Positions 28,045-39,498 of a DNA stretch of 64,000 nucleotides are shown here, piece after piece. Numbering within the stretch: the first letter of the stretch is position 1; the number at the start of each line of letters is the position of its first letter. The DNA comes from a bacterium (GTDB lineage Bacteria; Armatimonadota; Zipacnadia; Zipacnadales; Zipacnadaceae): positions 1 through 64,000 of the forward strand of contig JAUVXR010000003.1 of assembly GCA_030603495.1 (NCBI GenBank), given 5' to 3'. Below the pieces are notes generated by a model. The model saw nothing but the letters and a program-made list of their open reading frames with translations. It had not been told where the DNA came from and ran no database searches. The position numbers were made by a program, and so were the translations under genes.

Positions 28045-29697
28045 CTATGCGGTGCGGGGGGGCTTGACTATCGTATCGTTGGCCTGGATAACCATCTCGG
28101 CCATCGCCTCACTGTCGCCGGTAAGAGACCAGAGCCGGGCTAGGTCGCGGAACTGGCGCGGCGTTATCTGGGCACAGTTGGCGATCAAGGCCATGTCGTC
28201 AGGCACATTAGTCAACAGTCCCGCCGCTTCGAGCTCGGCTGCGAACTTCGTCGTTAGTGCTGTGAACTCCCCGAAGGCCATGCCGTTGACCTTATAGGGG
28301 AGCGGGTCCCAAAACTGCGGCGGAAATAGCAGTTTTATCTTATAGTCAAGACCCTCTATCAGCGCCTTCTGCTTGTCAACCTCGAAGTTATATCTGTGTG
28401 GTTCCTCTATCCACGACGTCCCGGGTAGCAGGCCAGGGAATTGCACGGGCACCGAATCTGGCTGTAGGTCAATGATGAAGTCACGGCTCTGCTGGATCGT
28501 CTCTGGGGTGTCGAAGGGCAACGGTACAATCATGCTTGTTGCCACAAACACTCCGGCTTCCTGAGCTGCCTGCACCGTCTCCTTCACCTGCACCAGGTCT
28601 AGCCCCTTGCGCACCGCCTTGTCCAGTATCTCCTGGCAGCCTGACTCGATGCCGAAGAAAATGGCGTGTAGGCCGGAGCGAGACATAACGTCGAAGTGCT
28701 GAGGCTCGGCGCTGGCAAAGTGCCCAAAGCAGGCGTACTGGACCTGTAGGCCCCGCTGCAGGATCTCTTGAGCTATCTCATACATCAGGCGGCCTGGTGT
28801 GGATGAGCCCGCGAAGCGAAAGACTGAAATACCGTGCTGATTGACCATCTGCGCCATCCGGTCAACCAACAGCTTCGCTGAGGCGGTGCGCAGGCGGGGG
28901 CCGCTTTCGACCGGATGTGTGCAGAAGCCACACCGGAAAGGACAACCCCGGCTGTCGTCAAGCACGATTATCTTGATCTTTTCCTCACCGGCCATAGCCG
29001 GGTAGATATCGGAGTCGTAGACTGGAATAGGTAGTGTGTTCAAGTCTAGCCATTCGGTACGGGGTACCTCGCGGACCTCTCCGCCCTCGTGGTAGATAAT
29101 CCCAGGAATCTGCGCCAGGCTCTGCTGGCCGACGGCGTGCTGCGCTAGCTCCACAATCGTCGCTTCGGCCTCGCCGACGGCGATCGCCTCAAAGACATCG
29201 GTGCGCTGGTAGATCACGTCTTTGAACCAGGAGGCCTGAGGGCCGCCGGCGTAGATGTGCAGGGCAGGGAACTCCGCCCGCAGCATCTGGGCCAGGACCA
29301 CGCTTCCCGAGAAGCCGTCACCGTTCCATAGTTTGAAACCGACCAAGTCCGGCTGAAACCGGCGGACTTCCTCTGCCAGTTCCTGGCCAATTCGACGCAG
29401 CTCGGCCTCCTGGTGCGCCGCCAGTTGGGCCTGTAACTGCTGGAGTTGCGCTATTTGGTCAGGCTGGGGCGGCCCCCCCCCGCCGCGCAGCAACTCCAGG
29501 GCGATGGGCTTGAGCAGTGCGGATAGCGGCTGGGGAAACAGCCGACGCATCGTCGCGACGGTGCCATAGTCCAGGATCTTCGCTTCGTGCCCGGCCTCCA
29601 GCAGGGCGCCCGCCAGGTTGGCTAGACCGTTGTCAGGGGTGAGGCTGCTAGGCGTGTAAGGGTATCCAGCGTAGCTGACCAATAGGCCGCGGGCCAT
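28045..29697 (-). CDS. B12-binding-domain radical SAM protein
   Basis: SRGCPFRCGFCTHP (CxxxCxxC); N-terminal B12-binding-like region; AGGAGG RBS before MARGLLVSYAG. Confidence 0.88.
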   Translation of the reverse strand: MARGLLVSYAGYPYTPSSLTPDNGLANLAGALLEAGHEAKILDYGTVATMRRLFPQPLSALLKPIALELLRGGGGPPQPDQIAQLQQLQAQLAAHQEAELRRIGQELAEEVRRFQPDLVGFKLWNGDGFSGSVVLAQMLRAEFPALHIYAGGPQASWFKDVIYQRTDVFEAIAVGEAEATIVELAQHAVGQQSLAQIPGIIYHEGGEVREVPRTEWLDLNTLPIPVYDSDIYPAMAGEEKIKIIVLDDSRGCPFRCGFCTHPVESGPRLRTASAKLLVDRMAQMVNQHGISVFRFAGSSTPGRLMYEIAQEILQRGLQVQYACFGHFASAEPQHFDVMSRSGLHAIFFGIESGCQEILDKAVRKGLDLVQVKETVQAAQEAGVFVATSMIVPLPFDTPETIQQSRDFIIDLQPDSVPVQFPGLLPGTSWIEEPHRYNFEVDKQKALIEGLDYKIKLLFPPQFWDPLPYKVNGMAFGEFTALTTKFAAELEAAGLLTNVPDDMALIANCAQITPRQFRDLARLWSLTGDSEAMAEMVIQANDTIVKPPRTA

Positions 29698-29845
29698 ACT
29701 AAGAGATCCTCCTTTCACCACTAGGTTCGCCGTCCGCTTCCGTCATTCCTTGTGAGTCTGAATTGGGGACTGAGCAGGCAGGAGACACACTGCCCAACGA
29801 AGAATTGCCTGGTGAACGCTAAGCACCAAGAGAGGTGTAGTGCAA

Positions 29846-30907
29846 ATGTCCGAAGATCAAATGACCCCCAAGGAGCGATGGCTGGCGGTACTCAATCGCC
29901 AGCCGGTTGACCGTGTGCCCACTGACTACTGGGCCACCGAGGAGGCCTCGGCCAAGCTGCGCGAGTATCTGGGCTGCGCGACTATGGACGAGGTCTACAA
30001 GCAGTTGCACATTGACATGGTCGTGAAGGTGGGTGGCCAGTATGTTGGCCCGGAACTGGCCGAGAACGAAGATGTATTCGGCTGCCGCTTCAGGAATATT
30101 GACTATGGCACCGGTGTCTATCGCGAGTCTATTCACTATCCTCTGGCCGAGTTCAACTCCGTCGCAGAGATCGAGCGTAACTACCAGTGGCCGCAACCCG
30201 ACTGGTGGGACTATTCGCAGGTGCCTGGGCAGATTGCCGGTAAGGAGGACTATCCGATCCAGGGAGGGGGCTCCGAGCCGTTTCTCAAATACTGCGGGTT
30301 ACGGGGCCTGGAGCAAGGTTTTATGGACCTGGTTGTCAATCCCGATATGGTTCACTATTGCCTGGATATTCTCTTCGAGCTGGCCTATGAGAACACCCGC
30401 CGCATCTACGAGGCCATCCCCGGACAGGTGATGATCTCTTATGTGGCCGAGGATATGGGTTCACAGGAAGGCCTGCTGTTTTCAGTACCACACATCCGCG
30501 AGTTTCTCATCCTCCGGATGAAGCGGATGATGGACCTGGCCCACGAAAACGGCACCTATGTCTTTCATCACAGTGATGGTGCAATTAGGCCTGTAATCCC
30601 CGACATGATCGAGACGGGCATTGACGTGCTCAATCCCGTCCAGTGGCGCTGCCAGGGGATGGAACGCGAGGGCCTCAAGCGCGATTTCGGCGACCAGATC
30701 ATCTTCCACGGGGCGATGGACAATCAGTATACGCTGCCCTTCGGCACGACTGAGGAGGTGCGGCAGGAGGTTTTGGATAATCTGCGCATCCTGGGCGCAG
30801 ACGGGGGATACATCCTGGCCCCGTGTCACAATATCCAGGCAGTCAGCCCGCCGGAGAACATTGTCACTATGTATGAGACCGCTTACGAGTTCAGCCAGAC
30901 CGGTTGA
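29846..30907 (+). CDS. Uroporphyrinogen decarboxylase/MtaA-like methyltransferase
   Basis: MTPKERWLAVLNRQPVDRVPTDYW; YVFHHSDGAIRPVIPDMIETGIDVLNPVQW; HNIQAVSPPENIVTMYE. Confidence 0.88.
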   Translation: MSEDQMTPKERWLAVLNRQPVDRVPTDYWATEEASAKLREYLGCATMDEVYKQLHIDMVVKVGGQYVGPELAENEDVFGCRFRNIDYGTGVYRESIHYPLAEFNSVAEIERNYQWPQPDWWDYSQVPGQIAGKEDYPIQGGGSEPFLKYCGLRGLEQGFMDLVVNPDMVHYCLDILFELAYENTRRIYEAIPGQVMISYVAEDMGSQEGLLFSVPHIREFLILRMKRMMDLAHENGTYVFHHSDGAIRPVIPDMIETGIDVLNPVQWRCQGMEREGLKRDFGDQIIFHGAMDNQYTLPFGTTEEVRQEVLDNLRILGADGGYILAPCHNIQAVSPPENIVTMYETAYEFSQTG

Positions 30908-31052
30908 GATGCCAGAACTTATCGAGTAACCTCTTAGCAATGATGAGATTCATAATGACTCGGTTAGCATATGACTCAGCCCCGACAAAGCTTCCCCCGG
31001 GGCTGCATACCGAAGCCTGCTCGGCGTATCAGCTGCCTATCCTCGGCCCCAG

Positions 31053-33338
31053 TTACTCCTCTACCCAAAACTGGGCTAGGCAGGCGGCGCCGGCCTTGTC
31101 CATCGGCTGGTTGTTATCGCCGCAGCTCGGCGACTGCACGCACGCCGGACAGCCCGCGCCACAGGGACAGCTCGTGATGCGCTCGTAGACCGCCCCGAGC
31201 ACCTCCTCGGCCCGGTAAAAGGCCTCCTCGCAGATGCCAACGCCGCCCGGGTAGCCGTCGTAGACGAATATCCCGCCTGTGCCTATATCCGGGTGGTCAG
31301 AATACGTGACACCCCCGATGTCGTGCGGATCGCACAGCGCAAAGAGCGGCAGCAGGGCGATAATCGCATGCTCCAGTCCGTGCATACTGCCCATCAGGTG
31401 GTGGGCGTCCTCAGCCAGCATCGTCGCCTCGGGCTCGGCGACGGCAAACCACACGCCCATCGTCTCGAAGTCCTGCGCCGGCAAATTCAACTTCTCGACG
31501 CCGCACTGCTGGCCGGTTTCAAGATGGAACTTGCGATACCCGACCACCTGGTTGTGGACATTGACCTCGCCGAGGCTTATCTGACCGCAGCCAGCCAGCT
31601 CTCGTCCGTCATAAGCCGCAATGACGGCCACGTCCGACACCTCCAGAGTGCGAGTGTAGTACTCAACATCAGTCGGCTCCACGGTGACGCAGCAGCTTTC
31701 CGGATCCAGGCCGGTGACCAGGTAGTTCTCACCCTGATGCCGGTAGACTGCCCCCGGGTAAGTTATCCAGTAGACTGAAGTTTGGTCGATTGTGCCCAGC
31801 AACTCATCGCAACTGGTATCAATAATCTCATAGTCAGCGCCACCGGTGCTGCGGATATTGACCTCGGCCGGCGGATAGATATTTACATCCCCGGCCCAGT
31901 GCCAGCGCCGGCGCTTGCGCAGGTAGCTGTGTTCTTCCAGAGCCTGCAGAATCGCGCTCATCTGAGGGCCAAAGAAATCTTCGTCATCTTCGGCCAGCGG
32001 CAGTTCGTAAGCCGCGCACAGCAGATGCTCGCCCAGGATAAAGCGGTTCTCAGGATTGATCAGCACTCGCTCCTGGTCAGCGTCCAGCAGATATCCAGGA
32101 TGTTCGACGACATACTGGTCAACGCCGCCGGGCAACGCCACCAGTACGGCCAGGGCATCCTGCTGCCCCCGGCCTCCCCGACCGACCTGCTGCCAGACCG
32201 AGGAGATACTTCCCGGATAACCGGTCATCACCACTGCATCCAGTCCGCCGATGTCCACACCCAACTCCAGAGCGCTGGTCGCCGCCACCGCTAGCAGGTC
32301 ACCGGAAAAGAGCTGCTGCTCGATCTCCCGACGCTGCTCGGGCAGGTAGCCGCCCCGGTAGGCCATAAGCTGCTTGCGGAGCTGCGCGTCGTCTGCCAGC
32401 CGGCGCATATGCTGGAGAATCAGCTCGGCCTGCTGCCGCGCCTGGGTGAAGGTGATAGTACGGATACCCTCCCGGGCCAGGCGGACGGTGAGCTCAGCCG
32501 CCTCCATATTGCCGCTGCGCCGCTGGCCCAGGTCCTTATCCACCAACGGTGGATTCCAGAAGACGAAGAAGCGTCTTCCCTGCGCGGAGGTGTCCTCCTG
32601 GACAACCTCGAAATCCAGGCCCACTAGCCGCTCGCAGTGCTCCTGGGGGTTGCCGATGGTCGCGGACGTGCAGATGAACTGCGGGTCAGCGCCGTGATGG
32701 CGGGCAATGCGCCGCAGCCGCCGCAGCACATTGGCGGTGTGCGAGCCGAACACGCCGCGGTAAGTGTGCACCTCGTCGAGCACGACGTACCGCAGATGCC
32801 GGAAGAAGTCGGCCCAGGACTCGTGATACGGGCAGATAGCCACGTGCAGCATATCGGGATTGGTCAGGATGACCTGGGCATGCTGGCGGATGCGCCGCCG
32901 CTGGTTCTGGGGAGTGTCACCATCGTAGGTATGAGCGGTGAAGACAGTGCCGGCGCCGAAGGCGCCCAGCTTCCCGAGCTGGTCCTGGGCAAGAGCCTTG
33001 GTCGGGTAGGTCAGGATCGCACGGGTGGTCGGATCGTCGTGAATAGCCTGGGCTAGCGGCAGTGTGTAGCAGAGGGTCTTACCGCTGGCGGTGCCGGCGG
33101 CGATGACCACGTTCTTGCCGGCAAGCACCGCCTCGATGGCCTGCACCTGGTGGCGATAGAGCTTCTTGAGCCCCAGATCATCCAGGACCTGCCGGACATC
33201 TTCGCTGAGCTCGCTTTTCAGCTCACCGTAGCGGGCCTGGCGCGCGGGAATGACCTCAATGTGTTCGATCTGGCCCTGGTAGTCCTCGGCAGCAGTAAGC
33301 TGTTCCAGAAAAGCCTCAATCCGCGACTCGCCACTCAC
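31053..33338 (-). CDS. DEAD/DEAH-box helicase with C-terminal DUF1998 domain (MrfA/YprA-like)
   Basis: GTASGKTLCYTLPLAQ; VLDEVHTYRG; VGRGGRGQ; C-terminal CPCGAGCPACVQSPSCGDNN. Confidence 0.93.
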   Translation of the reverse strand: MSGESRIEAFLEQLTAAEDYQGQIEHIEVIPARQARYGELKSELSEDVRQVLDDLGLKKLYRHQVQAIEAVLAGKNVVIAAGTASGKTLCYTLPLAQAIHDDPTTRAILTYPTKALAQDQLGKLGAFGAGTVFTAHTYDGDTPQNQRRRIRQHAQVILTNPDMLHVAICPYHESWADFFRHLRYVVLDEVHTYRGVFGSHTANVLRRLRRIARHHGADPQFICTSATIGNPQEHCERLVGLDFEVVQEDTSAQGRRFFVFWNPPLVDKDLGQRRSGNMEAAELTVRLAREGIRTITFTQARQQAELILQHMRRLADDAQLRKQLMAYRGGYLPEQRREIEQQLFSGDLLAVAATSALELGVDIGGLDAVVMTGYPGSISSVWQQVGRGGRGQQDALAVLVALPGGVDQYVVEHPGYLLDADQERVLINPENRFILGEHLLCAAYELPLAEDDEDFFGPQMSAILQALEEHSYLRKRRRWHWAGDVNIYPPAEVNIRSTGGADYEIIDTSCDELLGTIDQTSVYWITYPGAVYRHQGENYLVTGLDPESCCVTVEPTDVEYYTRTLEVSDVAVIAAYDGRELAGCGQISLGEVNVHNQVVGYRKFHLETGQQCGVEKLNLPAQDFETMGVWFAVAEPEATMLAEDAHHLMGSMHGLEHAIIALLPLFALCDPHDIGGVTYSDHPDIGTGGIFVYDGYPGGVGICEEAFYRAEEVLGAVYERITSCPCGAGCPACVQSPSCGDNNQPMDKAGAACLAQFWVEE

Positions 33339-34180
33339 TGCTCGCCACCTTCGGGATCGGCAGATTCGTCACCGGCGACCAGCTTATCGTACGGCGGCGG
33401 ATAGTACGCCTCGTCGTCTTCCGGTTCAGCGTCGGTGGGGCGCTTCTGTACCAATCGCACCAGGCCGATGCTGATCGCGTACAACACCACAAGTGGGCCG
33501 GCCATAAACAACATCGTCACCGGATCAGTGGTGGGCGTGGCGATAGCTGCGGCGATGAATATGATCACCACCGCATAGCGCCAGAAGACCACCAATTGGG
33601 CGGCACGCACTATCCCCACCGCCCCCAGGAACATCAGCACCAGCGGCAGCTCAAAGGCCAGCCCGAAGACCAGCAGCATCCGCAGCAGGAAATAGAGGTA
33701 GGGCTGCAGGGTCAACTCCACCTCCACGCCCATGCTCTGGTTGATGTTGAAGAAGAAGGCGAAGGCACGCGGGGATATAAAGTAGCAGAAAATGACACCA
33801 CCCATGAACAGCACTGTTGCCGCGGGCAGCAGCCAGATGACGAAGCGTTTCTCGCGGGGTTCCAGCGCCGGCTTGATAAACAACCACAACTCCATGAGAA
33901 TCAGCGGGGAGGCGATGATGACCCCCGCCACCAACGCTATCTGCATCATCAGCACGAAGCCAGCGGCCGGTTCGAAGATGCGGAAGGGCAGCTCTTCGAG
34001 CCCCGCCTGCTGCGCACCTATGTGGGCCGGTTCCTGCAACAGAGCCAGCAGGGGCGCGCGCGCCGTCCACGCCAGCGCCATGCCCGCCGCAGTGTAGATC
34101 ATCATCCGCAGCAGCCGCATGCGCAGCTCCTCGAGGTGCTCGAAGAACGAGACCTCTTTTTTGCCGCGCTCCGAATTCAC
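33335..34180 (-). CDS. tatC: Sec-independent protein translocase TatC
   Basis: FFEHLEELRMRLLR; multi-TM; GLAFELPLVLMFLGAVGIV. Confidence 0.93.
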   Translation of the reverse strand: MNSERGKKEVSFFEHLEELRMRLLRMMIYTAAGMALAWTARAPLLALLQEPAHIGAQQAGLEELPFRIFEPAAGFVLMMQIALVAGVIIASPLILMELWLFIKPALEPREKRFVIWLLPAATVLFMGGVIFCYFISPRAFAFFFNINQSMGVEVELTLQPYLYFLLRMLLVFGLAFELPLVLMFLGAVGIVRAAQLVVFWRYAVVIIFIAAAIATPTTDPVTMLFMAGPLVVLYAISIGLVRLVQKRPTDAEPEDDEAYYPPPYDKLVAGDESADPEGGEQ

Positions 34181-34327
34181 TGGGCCATTTCCCGAGTCAT
34201 TGTGCGATTGCGCAGTCCGGTCACTCTCTCTTATTCGCCACGGAAGGAATCTACCCCTCGCCCACGGAACTTGGGTGGGGCTGCCCCTACGCCCATAAGT
34301 TTAATGCTCTTTGAAGGAGGAGACAAG

Positions 34328-34693
34328 GTGGTAACTGAATCCAGTTCAGCTAGCGACATACTGGGCAAGCTGCGGCGGGATAACCCCGATGTTACCGCAG
34401 CCGTCGTGGTTACCCCCGATGGCTTTGCCGTCGCCGCGGATACTAGCCCCGAGGTATCAGCCGACGCGCTCGCCGCACTGGCCGCTGATCTGTTAGTGCG
34501 GGCCTCGCGCAGCGCCCGGGAGTTTGGTCAAGGCACCATCGAGGAGCTATTCGCCCGCGCCGAGACCGGCTACGTCATCGTCACCTCGGCCGGCCCCGAG
34601 CAGATTCTGGCCTGTTTGGCCAATCCGGAGGTAACCCTGGGCCTACTGCTAGCAGACGTACGCCAGACCGCCGCGGTGCTGGCCGAGGAGTAA
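34328..34693 (+). CDS. Roadblock/LC7-domain protein
   Basis: ILGKLRRDNPDVTAAVVVTPDGFAVAAD...LGLLLADVRQTAAVLAEE; GTG start after GGAGGA. Confidence 0.8.
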   Translation: MVTESSSASDILGKLRRDNPDVTAAVVVTPDGFAVAADTSPEVSADALAALAADLLVRASRSAREFGQGTIEELFARAETGYVIVTSAGPEQILACLANPEVTLGLLLADVRQTAAVLAEE

Positions 34694-34892
34694 CGGGCGG
34701 TGTGCAAGACCTAGGGATATAGGGCAAATGCGCGTCTACCCGAGCAGTGCGCGCCGGGCGAGCCGGGCGAGCCGCGCCGCCATTGATTTGATCGTCACGC
34801 GGCCAACTAGGCCGTCGGAGGGGCCGTGTTGAACGCAGCGAGTCCGGCATCAAACGTACAAGCGATATTGCGCTCATTTGGACAACTAAGCA

Positions 34893-35906
34893 CTATCGCC
34901 GGTCCCGGTACCAGCTCGCAAAGTACTCACGACTACGGGCCAGGCTGCGTTCCAGCCAGTCCTGATGGTCGGCCAGCCAGCGCACGGTCTGCCGCAGTCC
35001 CCCTTCCCACTCGACTTCCGGCTCCCAACCTAGCGTTGCGATCTTATCCCCACTCATCGCGTAACGAACGTCGTGCCCAGGCCGGTCCGCCACATGCTTG
35101 ATGAGGCTGTCGGGCTTGCCAAGTTCATCCAGAATTACCTTGATGGTCGCCAGGTTTTCGCGCTCGTTCCCCGCGGGGATGTTGTAGACCTGCCCCGGCT
35201 CCCCGTTTTCCAGCAGGACGTACATCGCCCGGCAGTGATCCGCCACATGTAGCCAGTCACGCCGCTGCCGACCATCTCCGTAGACTGGTAGCGGCTCGTC
35301 GCGCAGCGCCCTATAGACAAACAGCGGGACGAGCTTCTCAGGATACTGGTAGGGGCCGTAGTTATTGCAGGGACGGGAGACTATCACGGGCAGCCCGTAA
35401 GTCACACAATAGGCGCGTGCCAGGTGATCGGCTCCTGCCTTGCTGGCCGAATAGGGATTGCGCGGGTTCAGCGGTGCCTCCTCATCGCACTCGCCCGTCT
35501 CAAGCGATCCGTATACTTCATCGGTCGAGACGTGCAGGAAACGCTGGGTGGTGAGCCTGTCGAGCCAGGCTTCGCGCGCGGCTTCGAGGAGCACGAAGGT
35601 GCCGAAGAAGTTAGTCTGCATCGCCGGCTGCGGGCCCATAATACTGCGGTCCACGTGCGATTCGGCCGCCAGGTGGACGACGGTCTCCACACCGGCCATC
35701 GCCTCCCGCACCGTGGCGACATCGCAGATGTCCCCCTCAATAAAGGTGACCCTGGGGTTATCGGCGACATCAGCTAGGTTCTCCCAGCTGCCGGCGTAGG
35801 TCAGCTTATCGAGCACCCGCACCTGTGCATCCGGAATATGCTCAAGCAGATACCGGACAAAACTACAACCAATAAATCCCGCGCCGCCGGTGATAAGGAT
35901 GTTCAT
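34893..35906 (-). CDS. rfbB: dTDP-glucose 4,6-dehydratase
   Basis: MNILITGGAGFIGCSFVRYLLE; HLAAESHVDRSI; YSASKAGADHL. Confidence 0.93.
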   Translation of the reverse strand: MNILITGGAGFIGCSFVRYLLEHIPDAQVRVLDKLTYAGSWENLADVADNPRVTFIEGDICDVATVREAMAGVETVVHLAAESHVDRSIMGPQPAMQTNFFGTFVLLEAAREAWLDRLTTQRFLHVSTDEVYGSLETGECDEEAPLNPRNPYSASKAGADHLARAYCVTYGLPVIVSRPCNNYGPYQYPEKLVPLFVYRALRDEPLPVYGDGRQRRDWLHVADHCRAMYVLLENGEPGQVYNIPAGNERENLATIKVILDELGKPDSLIKHVADRPGHDVRYAMSGDKIATLGWEPEVEWEGGLRQTVRWLADHQDWLERSLARSREYFASWYRDRR

Positions 35907-36718
35907 GGCAAATCGTCACACCCCTGTGGTCCGGCGTCGATTCCATCTGTGATGTTTCGCACCTGTTCCGGCAGTGTAATCTCCAGTAGTGACTCGATGT
36001 GCTTCAACTCCGACAGCAATGCAATTGCGGACTGATCACGGACCAAGCCATCGAGGAGTCCCGGAGCCAGGCTATCGGGCAACTTCAGCCCACTGCGGAA
36101 TGCGTATGTCGCGGAGTACGTGCCGGCGTGGGCGAGCTGTGAGAGTTGCGCGTACACCAGGTCGTACTGGGCGCTATGGCATGCCTCGCGGAAAGTGGTT
36201 GCGATGCTTAGGCCATTCCAGGTGCTTTCGTTCTCGTACTTGGCTCGCCCTTTGGAGCGCTTACCGGACCACAGACGCTCGCGAAGGCATAGAAACTCCT
36301 GTTCTCGCTTCTTCAGTTCACACACCGAAGACTCCGACTCGTACTGGCTCGTTTTTCCACCACTCTGGAAGCGCTTCCTTGCATGCAGGCGCTCGATAAT
36401 ATCGCTCTTCAGATAGAGCTCCGCGAAGGCTTCCGCTTGGTGTCCCTTGCGCCATATGTAGCCCAACACCGCACCACCCTCGCACAGCGACCTCAGGAGA
36501 ATGCCAGCAGCCTCTGGTAGATCGTTGTCGAGCAGCAGGCGAATAGCCTTGGCCAGACTTGAGGAGCGCGTGAATACCAAGAGTACCACTTTCCAACGGT
36601 GCAGGGCCTCTTGCGGGATCGCGCCACTGTGCACCCGGTCACAGATCTGGTCCGCGACATTCGAGTGCCAAGAGATCACCGACTGCAAGTCAGGGAGGCT
36701 CTGGTGTGCGCCCGTCAT
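35903..36718 (-). CDS. DUF5677-like protein
   Basis: LARAxxLLLDNDLPEAAGILLRSLCEGGAVLGY-type helical core; GGAGG RBS before MTGAHQS; 4-bp overlap with rfbB. Confidence 0.55.
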   Translation of the reverse strand: MTGAHQSLPDLQSVISWHSNVADQICDRVHSGAIPQEALHRWKVVLLVFTRSSSLAKAIRLLLDNDLPEAAGILLRSLCEGGAVLGYIWRKGHQAEAFAELYLKSDIIERLHARKRFQSGGKTSQYESESSVCELKKREQEFLCLRERLWSGKRSKGRAKYENESTWNGLSIATTFREACHSAQYDLVYAQLSQLAHAGTYSATYAFRSGLKLPDSLAPGLLDGLVRDQSAIALLSELKHIESLLEITLPEQVRNITDGIDAGPQGCDDLP

Positions 36719-36756
36719 GTAGTTCACCTCCACAACATATGGTCGTAGGCAAAGCG

Positions 36757-37425
36757 TCAGATCTCCAATCCCGGGCTTATTATTGCCTCCAGAATAGTCG
36801 GTGGCGGGGCATTGTCCACGATCACCCGCCGGTCCTGGATATGCAGGCGGTCCTGGGCGTACCACTGGATCGCCTGGGGGTAGATCTTGTGCTCCTGGGC
36901 GAGGATGCGGGCAGCCAGGCTGTCACCGTCGTCGTCGGGCAGCACCGGCACCGCCGCCTGGATAATAATCGGCCCAGTATCGAACTCCGACCAGGCAAAA
37001 TGCACCGTGCACCCGGCGACCTTTACACCGTAGTCGGCGGCATCGTCCTGCCCATGCGTCCCCGGAAACGAGGGCAGCAGCGCCGGGTGGATGTTGAGAA
37101 TCGCCTCGGCGTAGGTCGTCATAACCTCCGGCCCGATCAGGCGCATATAGCCCGCCAGGCAGACCAGGTCCACATCATACTCGGCCAGCAGTTGCACATG
37201 CCACTGATCCGCCGCGGCATACTCGGGGCTTTCATTCCTGCCCACTGGCACGTGTACCGCCGAGATGTCGTGCTGGCGGGCCCGCTCCAGGCCATAGGCA
37301 TCTTCCTTGTCGCTGATGACCAGCACCACAGTTGCATCAATCTTGTCCGCCTCGCTGGCATCAATTATCGCTTGCAGGTTAGTGCCGCCACCGGAGACGA
37401 ATACCCCCAGGTTGATATGGGCCAT
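36757..37425 (-). CDS. purN: Phosphoribosylglycinamide formyltransferase
   Basis: LGVFVSGGGTNLQAIIDA; LAGYMRLIGPE; NIHPALLPSFPG. Confidence 0.93.
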   Translation of the reverse strand: MAHINLGVFVSGGGTNLQAIIDASEADKIDATVVLVISDKEDAYGLERARQHDISAVHVPVGRNESPEYAAADQWHVQLLAEYDVDLVCLAGYMRLIGPEVMTTYAEAILNIHPALLPSFPGTHGQDDAADYGVKVAGCTVHFAWSEFDTGPIIIQAAVPVLPDDDGDSLAARILAQEHKIYPQAIQWYAQDRLHIQDRRVIVDNAPPPTILEAIISPGLEI

Positions 37426-37532
37426 CTTGAAGTCCCATTGCTCAGTATTGGACGCTAACAACTCAGTGAGCTGCTCGACAAGCGCTACCGGACTCCTGCC
37501 CGCGCCGCTACAGCAGCGCTCCCGCCCGACGG

Positions 37533-39203
<1,671 letters not shown>

Positions 39204-39280
39204 CTATTCCCCATTGCTTGCAGCAATCCTGCCCCGCCTGCCTGAAAGCCAGCTCGTGCGCCACGCACTCAATCGCGACA

Positions 39281-39433
39281 TTAAGAGTGGATATGCAGAG
39301 CCTGCAAACGCTCGAGCACCTCAAAGACCATCGGGAAGCGGGTGTCGTCGCGCACGAAGACAGCTCGCAGGCGCCGCCAGAACTGTTCAAACTCGCGCGC
39401 GGATAACGGTGGCGCGGCGTTATCGTCATACAA
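39281..39433 (-). pseudogene. Coding-like C-terminal remnant, possible frameshifted small gene
   Basis: YDDNAAPPLSAREFEQFWRRLRAVFVRDDTRFPMVFEVLERLQALHIHS* with GC-rich third positions; only a weak TTG start. Confidence 0.35.
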
Positions 39434-39498
39434 AAAGGCTCAGGTCTACCCAGACCCAAGCCCTCGACTCGGCCAGATTCTCTGTTTGAACCTCGACC

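Noticed and set aside
30977-31005. CAGCCCCG...CGGGGCTG hairpin between convergent genes as terminator
   Set aside because: Stem is real, but the 13-nt loop and absence of a U-tract make an intrinsic terminator call weak.
33596-34327. Plus-strand extension of the roadblock ORF
   Set aside because: Antisense to tatC; the RBS-supported start is 34328.
34694-34892. GC-rich spacer considered as tRNA/ncRNA
   Set aside because: No cloverleaf or T-loop pattern; only a short GCCGGGCGA duplication.
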